Assembly: GCF_000381065.1 (NCBI RefSeq)
Contig: NZ_KB905868.1
Span: forward strand, 1 to 45,334
DNA from: Propionispira raffinosivorans DSM 20765
Lineage (GTDB): Bacteria; Bacillota; Negativicutes; Selenomonadales; Selenomonadaceae
Direction of reading: 5' to 3'
DNA length: 45,334 nt
The notes below the pieces were generated by a model that saw only the letters and a program-made list of their open reading frames with translations, was not told the origin of the DNA and searched no databases. A program made the translations under genes and the position numbers. Below, one piece after another: positions 25,239 through 31,455 of this stretch. The stretch's first letter is position 1. Every line of letters starts with the position of its first letter.

Positions 25239-26486
25239 TTATTTTAATACGCTCATGCCACTTCTCCGCATTTCATCTTCACAACCATAACGAATCGCAT
25301 CGATCGCATGATTGTTTCTGTCTGGATAGGCGCTGATAAATTCACCATCTTTATTTTTCTCATACTCATAATTCACAATTTCCTTGTAGGTATGCGGACA
25401 ACGACGCTTATCAATTACAATCTTTGCTAATCCCTGCAGCCATTTCATCCCATATTCAACAGAATCGGGACCTTTTTTAGCGCCCCAAATATTTAAACCA
25501 TAACCACGCATTTCAGAAATGGATTTTGGTTCTGCACTATCTCCAGTTACGCGGCGCTGGCCCACTTTATCTTTAATTTTTTCATATGCCCTTTTATTGC
25601 TTAACTTTTGTTGATATACTTCGTCAAAAATATAAAGTATTTCATTCTTTTTATCATAATGCATATCAACAAACGCAAATGGATCCACAGCGAAACCAAA
25701 GTCTAAACCGTGTTTTCGACGGTCAAACATCAAAATTTCTTCATCCGTAATCATGCGCTCTTCCACATTATCAAACACGCTGCCACCGGTTCCGGTAACT
25801 TCGCCAAGATATTCATGCCGATACAGTTCTTCACGGCTGTTTTTAAGCTTTTCAGCTTCAAGGAAAAACTGTTCGCCAAGCCAATCATTCGGCACTTGCA
25901 AATAGGTCGTGTGACTAATCAGACGATCTGCATCATCAATCATCTGTTCACTATTTACCCAACTATCTCGGCTTTTTGGCGGATTGAATGAACTAAAACA
26001 CCAAAACTCTTTACCACCACGCATGAGCGATTGATTGAGACTTCGTATTTCTTCCATACCGGTGAACTGGTCCAGTTCTTCATACCAAACAATACCAACA
26101 TATCCAAAAGGCAGCTTGATCGATTTTATTTTCGTCTTATCGTCAACACCAAAGAAAAGAATCTTTTGACCGGTGTGCTTATACGTAATTTCCAGCGGGC
26201 TTGTCTTGAATTTAAATTTCGAGGTAAGTCCCAGCTGCTCTATACCCCATTGAATCTGGTTAAACACACTATTTCTGAGCGTATTGCCGACTTTTCGAAG
26301 GACTACTGCATGACAATTGGGATGCTGTTTGAGTAAGAGTGGCACCTCAATACTGATAAACGAAGACTTTGTGCTGCCACGACCGCCTTTATTCCAATAG
26401 TGCGTATGACCATGTTTCTTTATATCACGGTGGACCTTTCGAAATGCTGGTGCGATAATCTCACTTAATCGAATTTTATTCATCAT
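25239..26486 (-). CDS. xtmB: Terminase large subunit (PBSX family)
   Basis: The packaging motor ATPase and nuclease, about 415 residues. Walker A-like KGGRGSTKSS, Walker B VGIVWYEELD, a motif III region FSSFNPPKSRDSWVN, and RNase H-like nuclease acidic residues in HGLDFGFAVDPFA, VTGDSAEPKSI and HAIDAIRYG. The start is one of two ATGs at 26486/26483, 9-12 bases after GGAG; it overlaps the small subunit. Confidence 0.95.
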   Translation of the reverse strand: MMNKIRLSEIIAPAFRKVHRDIKKHGHTHYWNKGGRGSTKSSFISIEVPLLLKQHPNCHAVVLRKVGNTLRNSVFNQIQWGIEQLGLTSKFKFKTSPLEITYKHTGQKILFFGVDDKTKIKSIKLPFGYVGIVWYEELDQFTGMEEIRSLNQSLMRGGKEFWCFSSFNPPKSRDSWVNSEQMIDDADRLISHTTYLQVPNDWLGEQFFLEAEKLKNSREELYRHEYLGEVTGTGGSVFDNVEERMITDEEILMFDRRKHGLDFGFAVDPFAFVDMHYDKKNEILYIFDEVYQQKLSNKRAYEKIKDKVGQRRVTGDSAEPKSISEMRGYGLNIWGAKKGPDSVEYGMKWLQGLAKIVIDKRRCPHTYKEIVNYEYEKNKDGEFISAYPDRNNHAIDAIRYGCEDEMRRSGMSVLK

Positions 26487-27219
26487 CACCATCATCTCCA
26501 ATATCATCTATGATGCTTACCCCATCACTGTCATCGCCACCCTTTCTCAATGTTTCAACCTCAGCCCGTAATTTATCTACTCTCAGACGCTGCTCTTCTG
26601 TAGCCATTTCAGATCGGCAAAGTTCTTCGTACTGTTTAAGCATATTGGTCAATGCTGTCATAGCCGTAGATTGCGCTTTTAGGAATGTAGCCTGCTTATC
26701 CCATGCAAATTGCAATTCATATTCTTCTTCCCATGATGAATCACCACTTTTCTGGCGTTTAAGAACCTTCGTCAAATCTTCATGATTCTCAACATACATT
26801 ACCTTCTGTGCCCGAAGTATCGCTGCATACTTGAGGCAAATATTCCCCCAAAGAATGTCGATTGGCGAAACCTCTGCCAATTCTTTTGCAATCTCCAATG
26901 TTTCGGGCGGCAAAAACTTTGCAAACAGTCCATGAGTCATAGCGTTTGCATTATGCGGGGGCGGACCACCTTTATTACCAAGTCCATTTTTATTATTGAG
27001 CGGCGCACCATGCCCTTTTGCATTTTGATTGCCAATAGGTGCACCTATTTTGCTTTTAGGTGCACCATTTTTAGGTGCACCTTCTCTGCACCATCCGTGG
27101 CGCTTTTTCCATGAATTGACGGTATTGATACTCACCTCATATTTTTCAGCAATATCCTTGTATTTCATTCCCGCCAAATAATCGATTTTTGCTTTTTCTG
27201 CTTGTTCATTTACAGCCAT
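26476..27219 (-). CDS. xtmA: Terminase small subunit (PBSX family)
   Basis: A 247-residue DNA-recognition subunit. The N-terminal HTH (YLAGMKYKDIAEKYEVSINT, VNSWKKRHGW) is followed by repeated GAP motifs and GNQNAKGHGAP, typical of XtmA-like proteins. A helical oligomerisation part and an acidic tail (DDIGDDGDDE) follow. It binds the pac/cos site and recruits the large subunit. Confidence 0.92.
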   Translation of the reverse strand: MAVNEQAEKAKIDYLAGMKYKDIAEKYEVSINTVNSWKKRHGWCREGAPKNGAPKSKIGAPIGNQNAKGHGAPLNNKNGLGNKGGPPPHNANAMTHGLFAKFLPPETLEIAKELAEVSPIDILWGNICLKYAAILRAQKVMYVENHEDLTKVLKRQKSGDSSWEEEYELQFAWDKQATFLKAQSTAMTALTNMLKQYEELCRSEMATEEQRLRVDKLRAEVETLRKGGDDSDGVSIIDDIGDDGDDE

Positions 27220-27410
27220 ATCACATACTCACCAACTCCCTATTTTTGCTATTTCGCCGGCAATCCGTAGGCAAAATATATTATTATTAATATAAACTCA
27301 TAATAATTAAGCCACAAATGCAAAAAGTTCCAATAACACTTGGTTATCGAAACAGTATTTTATGTCTTAATTTATACTGCCTACCTCACCTGCCTCCTGA
27401 TTTTAGGCAT
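27220..27410. other. AT-rich gap before the terminase genes
   Basis: No gene on either strand. The stretch is very AT-rich around 27270-27310 (TTATTATTAATAT). On minus TTGTGG and TATATT are 17 bases apart and could be a weak late promoter for the structural operon. A packaging (pac) site near xtmA is also possible; neither can be proven here. Confidence 0.35.
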
Positions 27411-27439
27411 AAGAAAAGACAGCTCCATAAAAAGCTGTC
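27411..27439 (-). terminator. Terminator facing left before the late operon
   Basis: GACAGCT (27418-27424) pairs with AGCTGTC (27433-27439); on minus the stem is followed by TTTTCTT. It could end a short RNA started at the minus promoter near 27667, giving a transcript of about 255 bases antisense to the small plus-strand gene. Confidence 0.65.
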
Positions 27440-27455
27440 CACAAATTACATATTT

Positions 27456-27492
27456 TGTTATAATAAATATCGGACTAGCGTCAACTAGTCCG
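27456..27492 (+). promoter_or_regulatory. Promoter and 5' hairpin of the small membrane peptide gene
   Basis: TGTTATAAT (27456-27464) is an extended -10. The predicted start near 27471 begins exactly at a perfect hairpin CGGACTAG-CGTCAA-CTAGTCCG (27471-27492). A 5'-terminal stem-loop is typical of stabilised toxin mRNAs. The -35 (TGTCCA) is poor. Confidence 0.6.
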
Positions 27493-27520
27493 ACAAACTG
27501 AATACAAGGAGGTGAATCCC

Positions 27521-27610
27521 TTGAAGTTCCATTTATCCTTTGAAATCGATCCGATGGCACTCATCAAGGTGGTAGCACTTATTGCTTTTATCTTGAAAGT
27601 GCTTGCCTAG
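27521..27610 (+). CDS. 29-residue membrane peptide, candidate type I toxin
   Basis: MKFHLSFEIDPMALIKVVAL and a hydrophobic end IAFILKVLA. The TTG start follows a near-perfect Shine-Dalgarno AAGGAGGTGA by 5 bases. It has its own promoter (27456) and terminator (27627), giving an mRNA of about 183 bases. A strong opposing promoter at 27674-27702 would make an RNA antisense to its 3' end and coding part. Length, one membrane helix and this layout resemble TisB-, TxpA- or BsrG-type toxins that depolarise the membrane. No sequence match to those is claimed. It is the only plus-strand gene between 5' and 39 kb. Confidence 0.6.
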   Translation: MKFHLSFEIDPMALIKVVALIAFILKVLA

Positions 27611-27626
27611 CCCCGTATTCAACCGA

Positions 27627-27653
27627 AACGTCCTGTTACCGCAGGGCGTTTTT
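27627..27653 (+). terminator. Terminator of the small membrane peptide gene
   Basis: AACGTCCTG (27627-27635) pairs with CAGGGCGTT (27642-27650) with one G-U type pair, then a run of five T ending at 27653. It lies 17 bases after the stop codon. Confidence 0.8.
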
Positions 27654-27673
27654 GGTATATAAATCACAACTTA

Positions 27674-27702
27674 ATTATACTTTACTTTATAAATCTATGC
27701 AA
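27674..27702 (-). promoter_or_regulatory. Strong minus-strand promoter (antisense RNA or late leader)
   Basis: TTGCAT (27697-27702) and TATAAT (27674-27679) with an exact 17-base spacer; start near 27667. RNA made here runs antisense across the peptide gene. It may serve as an antitoxin RNA ending at 27411, as the leader of the late operon, or both. Confidence 0.7.
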
Positions 27703-27715
27703 TCCCTTTGTATAC

Positions 27716-27745
27716 GAAAAGCCGCCGACAAACATGCCGACGGCT
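27716..27745 (-). terminator. Terminator after the ArpU-like gene
   Basis: AGCCGCCG (27720-27727) pairs with CGACGGCT (27738-27745), one G-U on minus, followed by TTTTCG. It separates the early operon from the promoter at 27674. Confidence 0.65.
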
Positions 27746-27812
27746 CTATTTCTTCTCACAAATTTTTATACTATCATATTACTACTTTGAAAACGACATT
27801 GCAAGGACATCT

Positions 27813-28322
27813 TTACGACATTACCGATAGCCCGTCAATGCCGAATATTAGGGCACTTAGCTTTTCTATTGCGAACTTTACGTCACGCTGACAAGTACGA
27901 ATATCAATGTTTTGCTCTTCAGCAAGATCTTTTGTCGACTTCCCCTGAAGATAATATCCTACCACTATTTCAAATTTTCTTTGATTATCGGTCTGCTTAC
28001 AATATGCATTAAATAACTCTAGCATCACATCAATATGGTCCACCATAATCCTCGTTCGAATATTACTACGACGTATTGATTCTATATACACGTCCTTATC
28101 CGTATTATCTATATTATCAAGAATATCTATAGCACTTAAATTACATACATCATCGTCGTCCAGTGTACTTACTGAATTATCACAGTGCTCTTTAAGTGCA
28201 TTATAATTTTTCATCAGCAGCCGCGTGTTATAAAGGCGTCTATCATGCCTAACCTTTTTCTGCTTGGCATCATGTTTCCGGACAGTCTCAACAACCAATG
28301 CTATTATTTCCTCTTTCGTCAT
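27813..28322 (-). CDS. ArpU/sigma-70 region 4-like late regulator
   Basis: A 169-residue protein with a C-terminal HTH of sigma region 4/ArpU type: FEIVVGYYLQGKSTKDLAEE, then DIRTCQRDVKFAIEKLS. Such proteins sit just before terminase genes (Xpf in PBSX, ArpU, RinA) and turn on late transcription. The N-terminal half is acidic with a DDDDV stretch. AGGAGG lies before the ATG. A role as activator of the late operon is inferred from family and place. Confidence 0.75.
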   Translation of the reverse strand: MTKEEIIALVVETVRKHDAKQKKVRHDRRLYNTRLLMKNYNALKEHCDNSVSTLDDDDVCNLSAIDILDNIDNTDKDVYIESIRRSNIRTRIMVDHIDVMLELFNAYCKQTDNQRKFEIVVGYYLQGKSTKDLAEEQNIDIRTCQRDVKFAIEKLSALIFGIDGLSVMS

Positions 28323-28358
28323 CCTACGACCTCCTGATCTTCCATTCCGATTTTACCA

Positions 28359-28586
28359 TTATGCCAGTGATTTCACCGCTGGCATTTTCTTTTTATCTGC
28401 TACATATCGCTCAAACAGCCCAATATCCAGCCACTTCTCTTTCCAGTGATCTGCATAATCAAACTTGTATCCTCGAACCTGCCCGATACTATCTTCATAA
28501 GCCACGGTCACATGCGACAAGCGATAAAGCTTGAAATACGATACCACGATAAACACGACCGGCACCAACAAAACCATATACATCAT
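28359..28586 (-). CDS. Small membrane protein, early operon
   Basis: A 75-residue protein with an N-terminal membrane segment (MMYMVLLVPVVFIVVSYF) and a polar C-terminal part (YADHWKEKWLDIGLFERYV). The start overlaps the previous stop (ATGA), so translation is coupled. Family unknown. Confidence 0.6.
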   Translation of the reverse strand: MMYMVLLVPVVFIVVSYFKLYRLSHVTVAYEDSIGQVRGYKFDYADHWKEKWLDIGLFERYVADKKKMPAVKSLA

Positions 28587-28777
28587 TTATTCACCACACC
28601 TTTTTTAGTATTGAGTAAATCACCCTTCACCTCAAAATAGATAAATCGACTACTTTTCCTAACTGGATCCACAGCACCATATTTTTTCAATAGGCGCTTA
28701 AATACTGGATATTGCTTGATTGGTACTTTTAACCGCGTATATACTTCATTTTCTATTTGAATCAATCGCCTTTCCAT
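28583..28777 (-). CDS. Hypothetical basic protein
   Basis: A 64-residue basic protein (ERRLIQIENEVYTRLKVPIK, then YGAVDPVRKSSRFIYFEVKG). AGGAGG is 7 bases before the ATG. No family recognised; composition suggests nucleic acid contact. Part of the early operon. Confidence 0.6.
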   Translation of the reverse strand: MERRLIQIENEVYTRLKVPIKQYPVFKRLLKKYGAVDPVRKSSRFIYFEVKGDLLNTKKGVVNK

Positions 28778-28823
28778 TCCGAAACCTCCTCTTAATCAAT
28801 ATCAAACGCCTTTTCTGTCAACC

Positions 28824-29111
28824 TCAATTAGTATCATCAGGTTTCATAATATTGCCTATGATAGCTTGCTCATATTCCTTCAGCATTACATCCATTACTA
28901 ACTTATTATTTTTAAGGTCCTTCCAGATATCTGGACATTTATCATGAATAAGTCTAACCTGCTCTTCAACGGTTAACGGTATTTCATACTTCTGCTGATT
29001 TTCTAAGGCTTTGATGGCTTCATCACATGCATCACCAAATTCAGGCTTTGGAAATGGCGATGAATTCATATAGTCTCGTATTTGCTTTAATTTTCCGATC
29101 GTGTCCATCAT
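28824..29111 (-). CDS. Hypothetical protein with VRLIHDKCPDIW motif
   Basis: A 95-residue acidic helical protein. Residues ~48-62 (EQVRLIHDKCPDIWKDL) resemble QLRLIRDKCPDIY in the neighbouring upstream gene, so the two share a motif or domain. The start overlaps the upstream stop. Function unknown. Confidence 0.6.
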   Translation of the reverse strand: MMDTIGKLKQIRDYMNSSPFPKPEFGDACDEAIKALENQQKYEIPLTVEEQVRLIHDKCPDIWKDLKNNKLVMDVMLKEYEQAIIGNIMKPDDTN

Positions 29112-29452
29112 TCTTCACCTTCTAACGCTTTATTCCAGCACTCCTGACAATCACTTGTAGGATAATTGCAATCTTTTCTTACTTCTAAATCAACAGAACC
29201 TGCGCAATCTGGGCCATTACATATTCTTATATAAATATCCGGGCATTTATCTCTAATCAGCCGCAACTGCCCTTTGATATCCAACGACATTATATTGCTG
29301 GTGTCAGCAACATTGTCGGCTTCGCGGCGTTCCTTTAGCTCTATGAGCGCAAGGAATACGTTTTTATTGTGTTCGTGCCTGCATGACATCCTCTGCCTTA
29401 TACCTTTTGTCTTTTCTATTGTCTTTTGCAGTATTTCATCACTTAATCGCAT
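29108..29452 (-). CDS. Hypothetical Cys-rich protein with RLIRDKCPDIY motif
   Basis: A 114-residue protein: an N-terminal helix (LQKTIEKTKGIRQRM), the motif GQLRLIRDKCPDIYIRI, and a C-terminal Cys-rich part (CNGPDCAGS, DCNYPTSDCQECW) that could bind zinc. GGAGGG is 6 bases before the ATG. Likely paralogous in part to the downstream gene. Confidence 0.6.
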   Translation of the reverse strand: MRLSDEILQKTIEKTKGIRQRMSCRHEHNKNVFLALIELKERREADNVADTSNIMSLDIKGQLRLIRDKCPDIYIRICNGPDCAGSVDLEVRKDCNYPTSDCQECWNKALEGEE

Positions 29453-29454
29453 TA

Positions 29455-29658
29455 TCAGCCCTCCAAGCCATAAGCCTTATTCACGTATTCGCTCAACGTC
29501 ACCATTCTAACGTCAGACCGATCCTCATTTGTTTGAGTTGTTTCCGCTGCCAAGATCTCGGCAAATCGGTTGCTTGGTTTTTTGTTCTTACTATTCCATT
29601 CCCGAAAAGGCTTTATTCTATGCCTAATTCGGTGAATCGATAATATTCTATTTATCAT
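29455..29658 (-). CDS. Hypothetical basic protein
   Basis: A 67-residue protein, basic at the N-terminus (INRILSIHRIRHRIKPF) and acidic later (TTQTNEDRSDVRMVTLSEYV). AAAGAAAGGAAA precedes the ATG, and it overlaps the HNH-like gene by 4 bases. Not recognised. Confidence 0.55.
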   Translation of the reverse strand: MINRILSIHRIRHRIKPFREWNSKNKKPSNRFAEILAAETTQTNEDRSDVRMVTLSEYVNKAYGLEG

Positions 29659-30248
29659 TTTCCTTTCTTTTTCCGTTCATTGAGTTTTGAGTATAGTTTC
29701 GCTAGGTTCAATCCAGATTTCGTAAGCTCTGTATTTTGAGTAATTAGGGACCTTTTATTCATAATCAAAAATTCTGTTCGTTGCACTAAAACCAAATTAT
29801 CTAACTCAAAATTCTTCGTATTTCTGTCCGCAAATATAATTACATACCCTCGGGGTTTCTTGCCATGTGCAGATTCCCAAATAAGAATATGCTTACCAAC
29901 CCATGTATGAGGGTCTGCCACTTTAATATCTACATACCCATCACCATTAACCCGTTCCGACCCCACCGGCAGATAGTTGTGCGGTTTCTGACCTTTTTTA
30001 AACATTCCAATGTTTCTCGGCATATCAGGATATTTTTTCCCCTTATTTACGGGAATGTGTCCTTTGGGAAAATGCCCATTAAGACCACTGCTAAGATTAT
30101 GATTCTTCTTGTACGTATTAATTTGCCGACACGTTAGAGATAACCCGAAGCACGTATTCATCAAATCAGCAAGATCGCTGTTTGAAATATTTTTTACATG
30201 TTGCTTTAGATATTCTGCTTGATCCGAAGAAAAAAGATTATCCGCCAT
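29655..30248 (-). CDS. Degenerate HNH endonuclease-like phage protein
   Basis: A 197-residue protein: an N-terminal HTH-like part (LMNTCFGLSLTCRQINTYKK), a linker rich in Lys/Gly/Pro (GHFPKGHIPVNKGKKYPD), then the HNH_3-like core KHILIWESAHGKKPRGYVII, FADRNTKNFELDNLVLV. The usual DHIDGN is FADRNT, so the catalytic His is absent at that site; many phage relatives show the same change. GGAGGG is 5 bases before ATG 30248. Confidence 0.7.
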   Translation of the reverse strand: MADNLFSSDQAEYLKQHVKNISNSDLADLMNTCFGLSLTCRQINTYKKNHNLSSGLNGHFPKGHIPVNKGKKYPDMPRNIGMFKKGQKPHNYLPVGSERVNGDGYVDIKVADPHTWVGKHILIWESAHGKKPRGYVIIFADRNTKNFELDNLVLVQRTEFLIMNKRSLITQNTELTKSGLNLAKLYSKLNERKKKGK

Positions 30249-30249
30249 T

Positions 30250-30483
30250 TTATCCCTCCAGCATTTTCGGGCGATCCGTTTTATCTGCACTTAAATTATC
30301 TTCATACGCGACCTTTGCTTTTAAAACCAGAGCACCATTGGCAATAATTTGCGACGCTACATCCGTTACAGCTTCAGTCCTTCGGATCTCTTCGGCTAGC
30401 TTATCACCCGTTAAATCTTCATCGTTTAGTCTTTCAAGCTGTGCAAACAAATGATTATTTAAATCACCAAGAGTATTTTTCAC
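30250..30483 (-). CDS. Conserved small phage protein
   Basis: A 77-residue helical protein (LNNHLFAQLERLNDEDLTGD, EIRRTEAVTDVASQIIANGA). Similar proteins occur next to HNH-like and RusA genes in many Firmicute phages; role unknown. Starts at GTG with GAGGAG 9 bases upstream. Confidence 0.65.
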   Translation of the reverse strand: MKNTLGDLNNHLFAQLERLNDEDLTGDKLAEEIRRTEAVTDVASQIIANGALVLKAKVAYEDNLSADKTDRPKMLEG

Positions 30484-30496
30484 GCTTTATCGCTCC

Positions 30497-30898
30497 TCAC
30501 ACTTTTTCAATTTTTACGTAAATGCCTTGCCTGTCACTCCAAAACTTTTCAGTGATCTCACTTGCCACCTGGGCATCATCACCCCAAAACTCAAGCTTGG
30601 TCATAACATCTTTTAGTAGCTTAATCATATTGTCCGTATCTGGCTTTGTAGCTTTATACTCACCAGATTGATGCTTACCTGTAACTGGAAATAACCACTT
30701 TGTCATGAGCCTCACAGTCCCAGTAAACGGTTTTCCCGGTCTATGCGGGGCAAAATATGTCTCGAACTTATTTCGCGCGTCTGCAAGCTCAGGCGGCTCA
30801 TAAAAATGTGGTTTGCCATTTACCACAGACACTTTCTTTTCCTGGTGAGTTACAGTCGGCACCCGCATCGGAATAAAAAATTCAATTGTTCGGCTCAT
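30497..30898 (-). CDS. rusA: RusA-type Holliday junction resolvase
   Basis: A 133-residue protein of the RusA family, which cuts four-way junctions during recombination and late replication. Signature: KPDTDNMIKLLKDVM with Asp at 87 and 89, then FWGDDAQV with Asp at 107-108, the metal-binding acidic residues. GGGGG precedes the ATG, and it overlaps the upstream gene by 17 bases. Confidence 0.9.
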   Translation of the reverse strand: MSRTIEFFIPMRVPTVTHQEKKVSVVNGKPHFYEPPELADARNKFETYFAPHRPGKPFTGTVRLMTKWLFPVTGKHQSGEYKATKPDTDNMIKLLKDVMTKLEFWGDDAQVASEITEKFWSDRQGIYVKIEKV

Positions 30899-31121
30899 AA
30901 TCTACCCCCTGCCATTTACCAGTTTCATGATTATAAAAAACGTCACCGGATTGCTTAATCTGATCCCAAATGAAATCAAGAATAGATGGTCTTTCGATCA
31001 GCCATTTAATAACCTGGCTATTTTTAGGCGAATACTCACACTCTGGCAATTTATGAAAAAGCGGTGGAAGATTTCTAGCAACAATTAATTTTTCACTACG
31101 CCTCTTTGCTGTATTTTTCAT
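30882..31121 (-). CDS. Hypothetical protein upstream of RusA
   Basis: A 79-residue protein (KNTAKRRSEKLIVARNLPPL, SQVIKWLIERPSILDFIWDQ, FYNHETGKWQGVDYE). Small proteins with this IxxWL...IxDF pattern accompany RusA in phages. I took ATG 31121 (AAGGGTG upstream); ATG 31160 is possible. Confidence 0.6.
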   Translation of the reverse strand: MKNTAKRRSEKLIVARNLPPLFHKLPECEYSPKNSQVIKWLIERPSILDFIWDQIKQSGDVFYNHETGKWQGVDYEPNN

Positions 31122-31181
31122 TTTTAAAATCACCCTTTCATTATTGAGAATTATTTCCATTTACCGCTTTGGAAGAAATTT

Positions 31182-31454
31182 TTATTTTGTCAAGGATAGT
31201 GAAAAGTATGTCGGGGGGCTTTCTACGCCCCCGACTATTTTTTCCCTTGACCCGCAGGTGGAAAAACAATTTGTATTATTTATAATAATAGGTTTTTCTT
31301 CCGATTCGGAAAAAGTCGATTTTAACCGATATTTTCTTCCGATTCGGAAAACGGAAAAAGTCGGTAGTTTTCTTCCTACAAGAATCGGAAAAAGTCGGTA
31401 TTGTTTCGATATTTTCCGATTCGGAAGAAAAAGAAAATTATCGACTTTTTCCAT
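31182..31454 (-). CDS. Doubtful ORF across the repeat cluster
   Basis: A 90-codon frame with a usable RBS (AAGGAAAG, 5 bases before ATG 31454), starting just past the stop of the primase gene. Its sequence follows the DNA repeats (LVGRKLPTFSVFRIGRKYRL) and ends within a GC-rich hairpin region. It may be a by-product of the repeats and not a gene. Confidence 0.25.
   Translation of the reverse strand: MEKVDNFLFLPNRKISKQYRLFPILVGRKLPTFSVFRIGRKYRLKSTFSESEEKPIIINNTNCFSTCGSREKIVGGVESPPTYFSLSLTK
31189..31251 (+). terminator. Large GC-rich stem-loop with T run
   Basis: GTCGGGGG (31210-31217) pairs with CCCCCGAC (31228-31235), followed on plus by TATTTTTT. An outer repeat GTCAAGG/CCTTGAC (31189-31195, 31245-31251) extends it. 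On plus it looks like an intrinsic terminator, but no plus-strand gene precedes it. It may be part of the replication origin. Confidence 0.5.
31299..31452. repeat. Iteron-like repeat cluster, candidate replication origin
   Basis: TTCCGATTCGGAA, a palindrome with a central T, occurs three times (31299-31311, 31337-31349, 31414-31426). GGAAAAAGTCG occurs at 31308-31318, 31353-31363 and 31387-31397, and inverted at 31442-31452. The cluster sits directly downstream of the primase-helicase gene next to a large hairpin and AT-rich DNA. This fits initiator binding sites; function inferred. Confidence 0.6.
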
Positions 31455-31455
31455 A

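Noticed and set aside
27521..27610. Calling the 29-residue peptide a holin
   Set aside because: It lies far from the lysis genes, on the opposite strand, with its own promoter and terminator; a toxin-like reading fits better.
31182..31454. CRISPR-like array reading of the repeat cluster
   Set aside because: Repeats are short, partly inverted and irregularly spaced, with no unique spacers of constant length and no cas genes.
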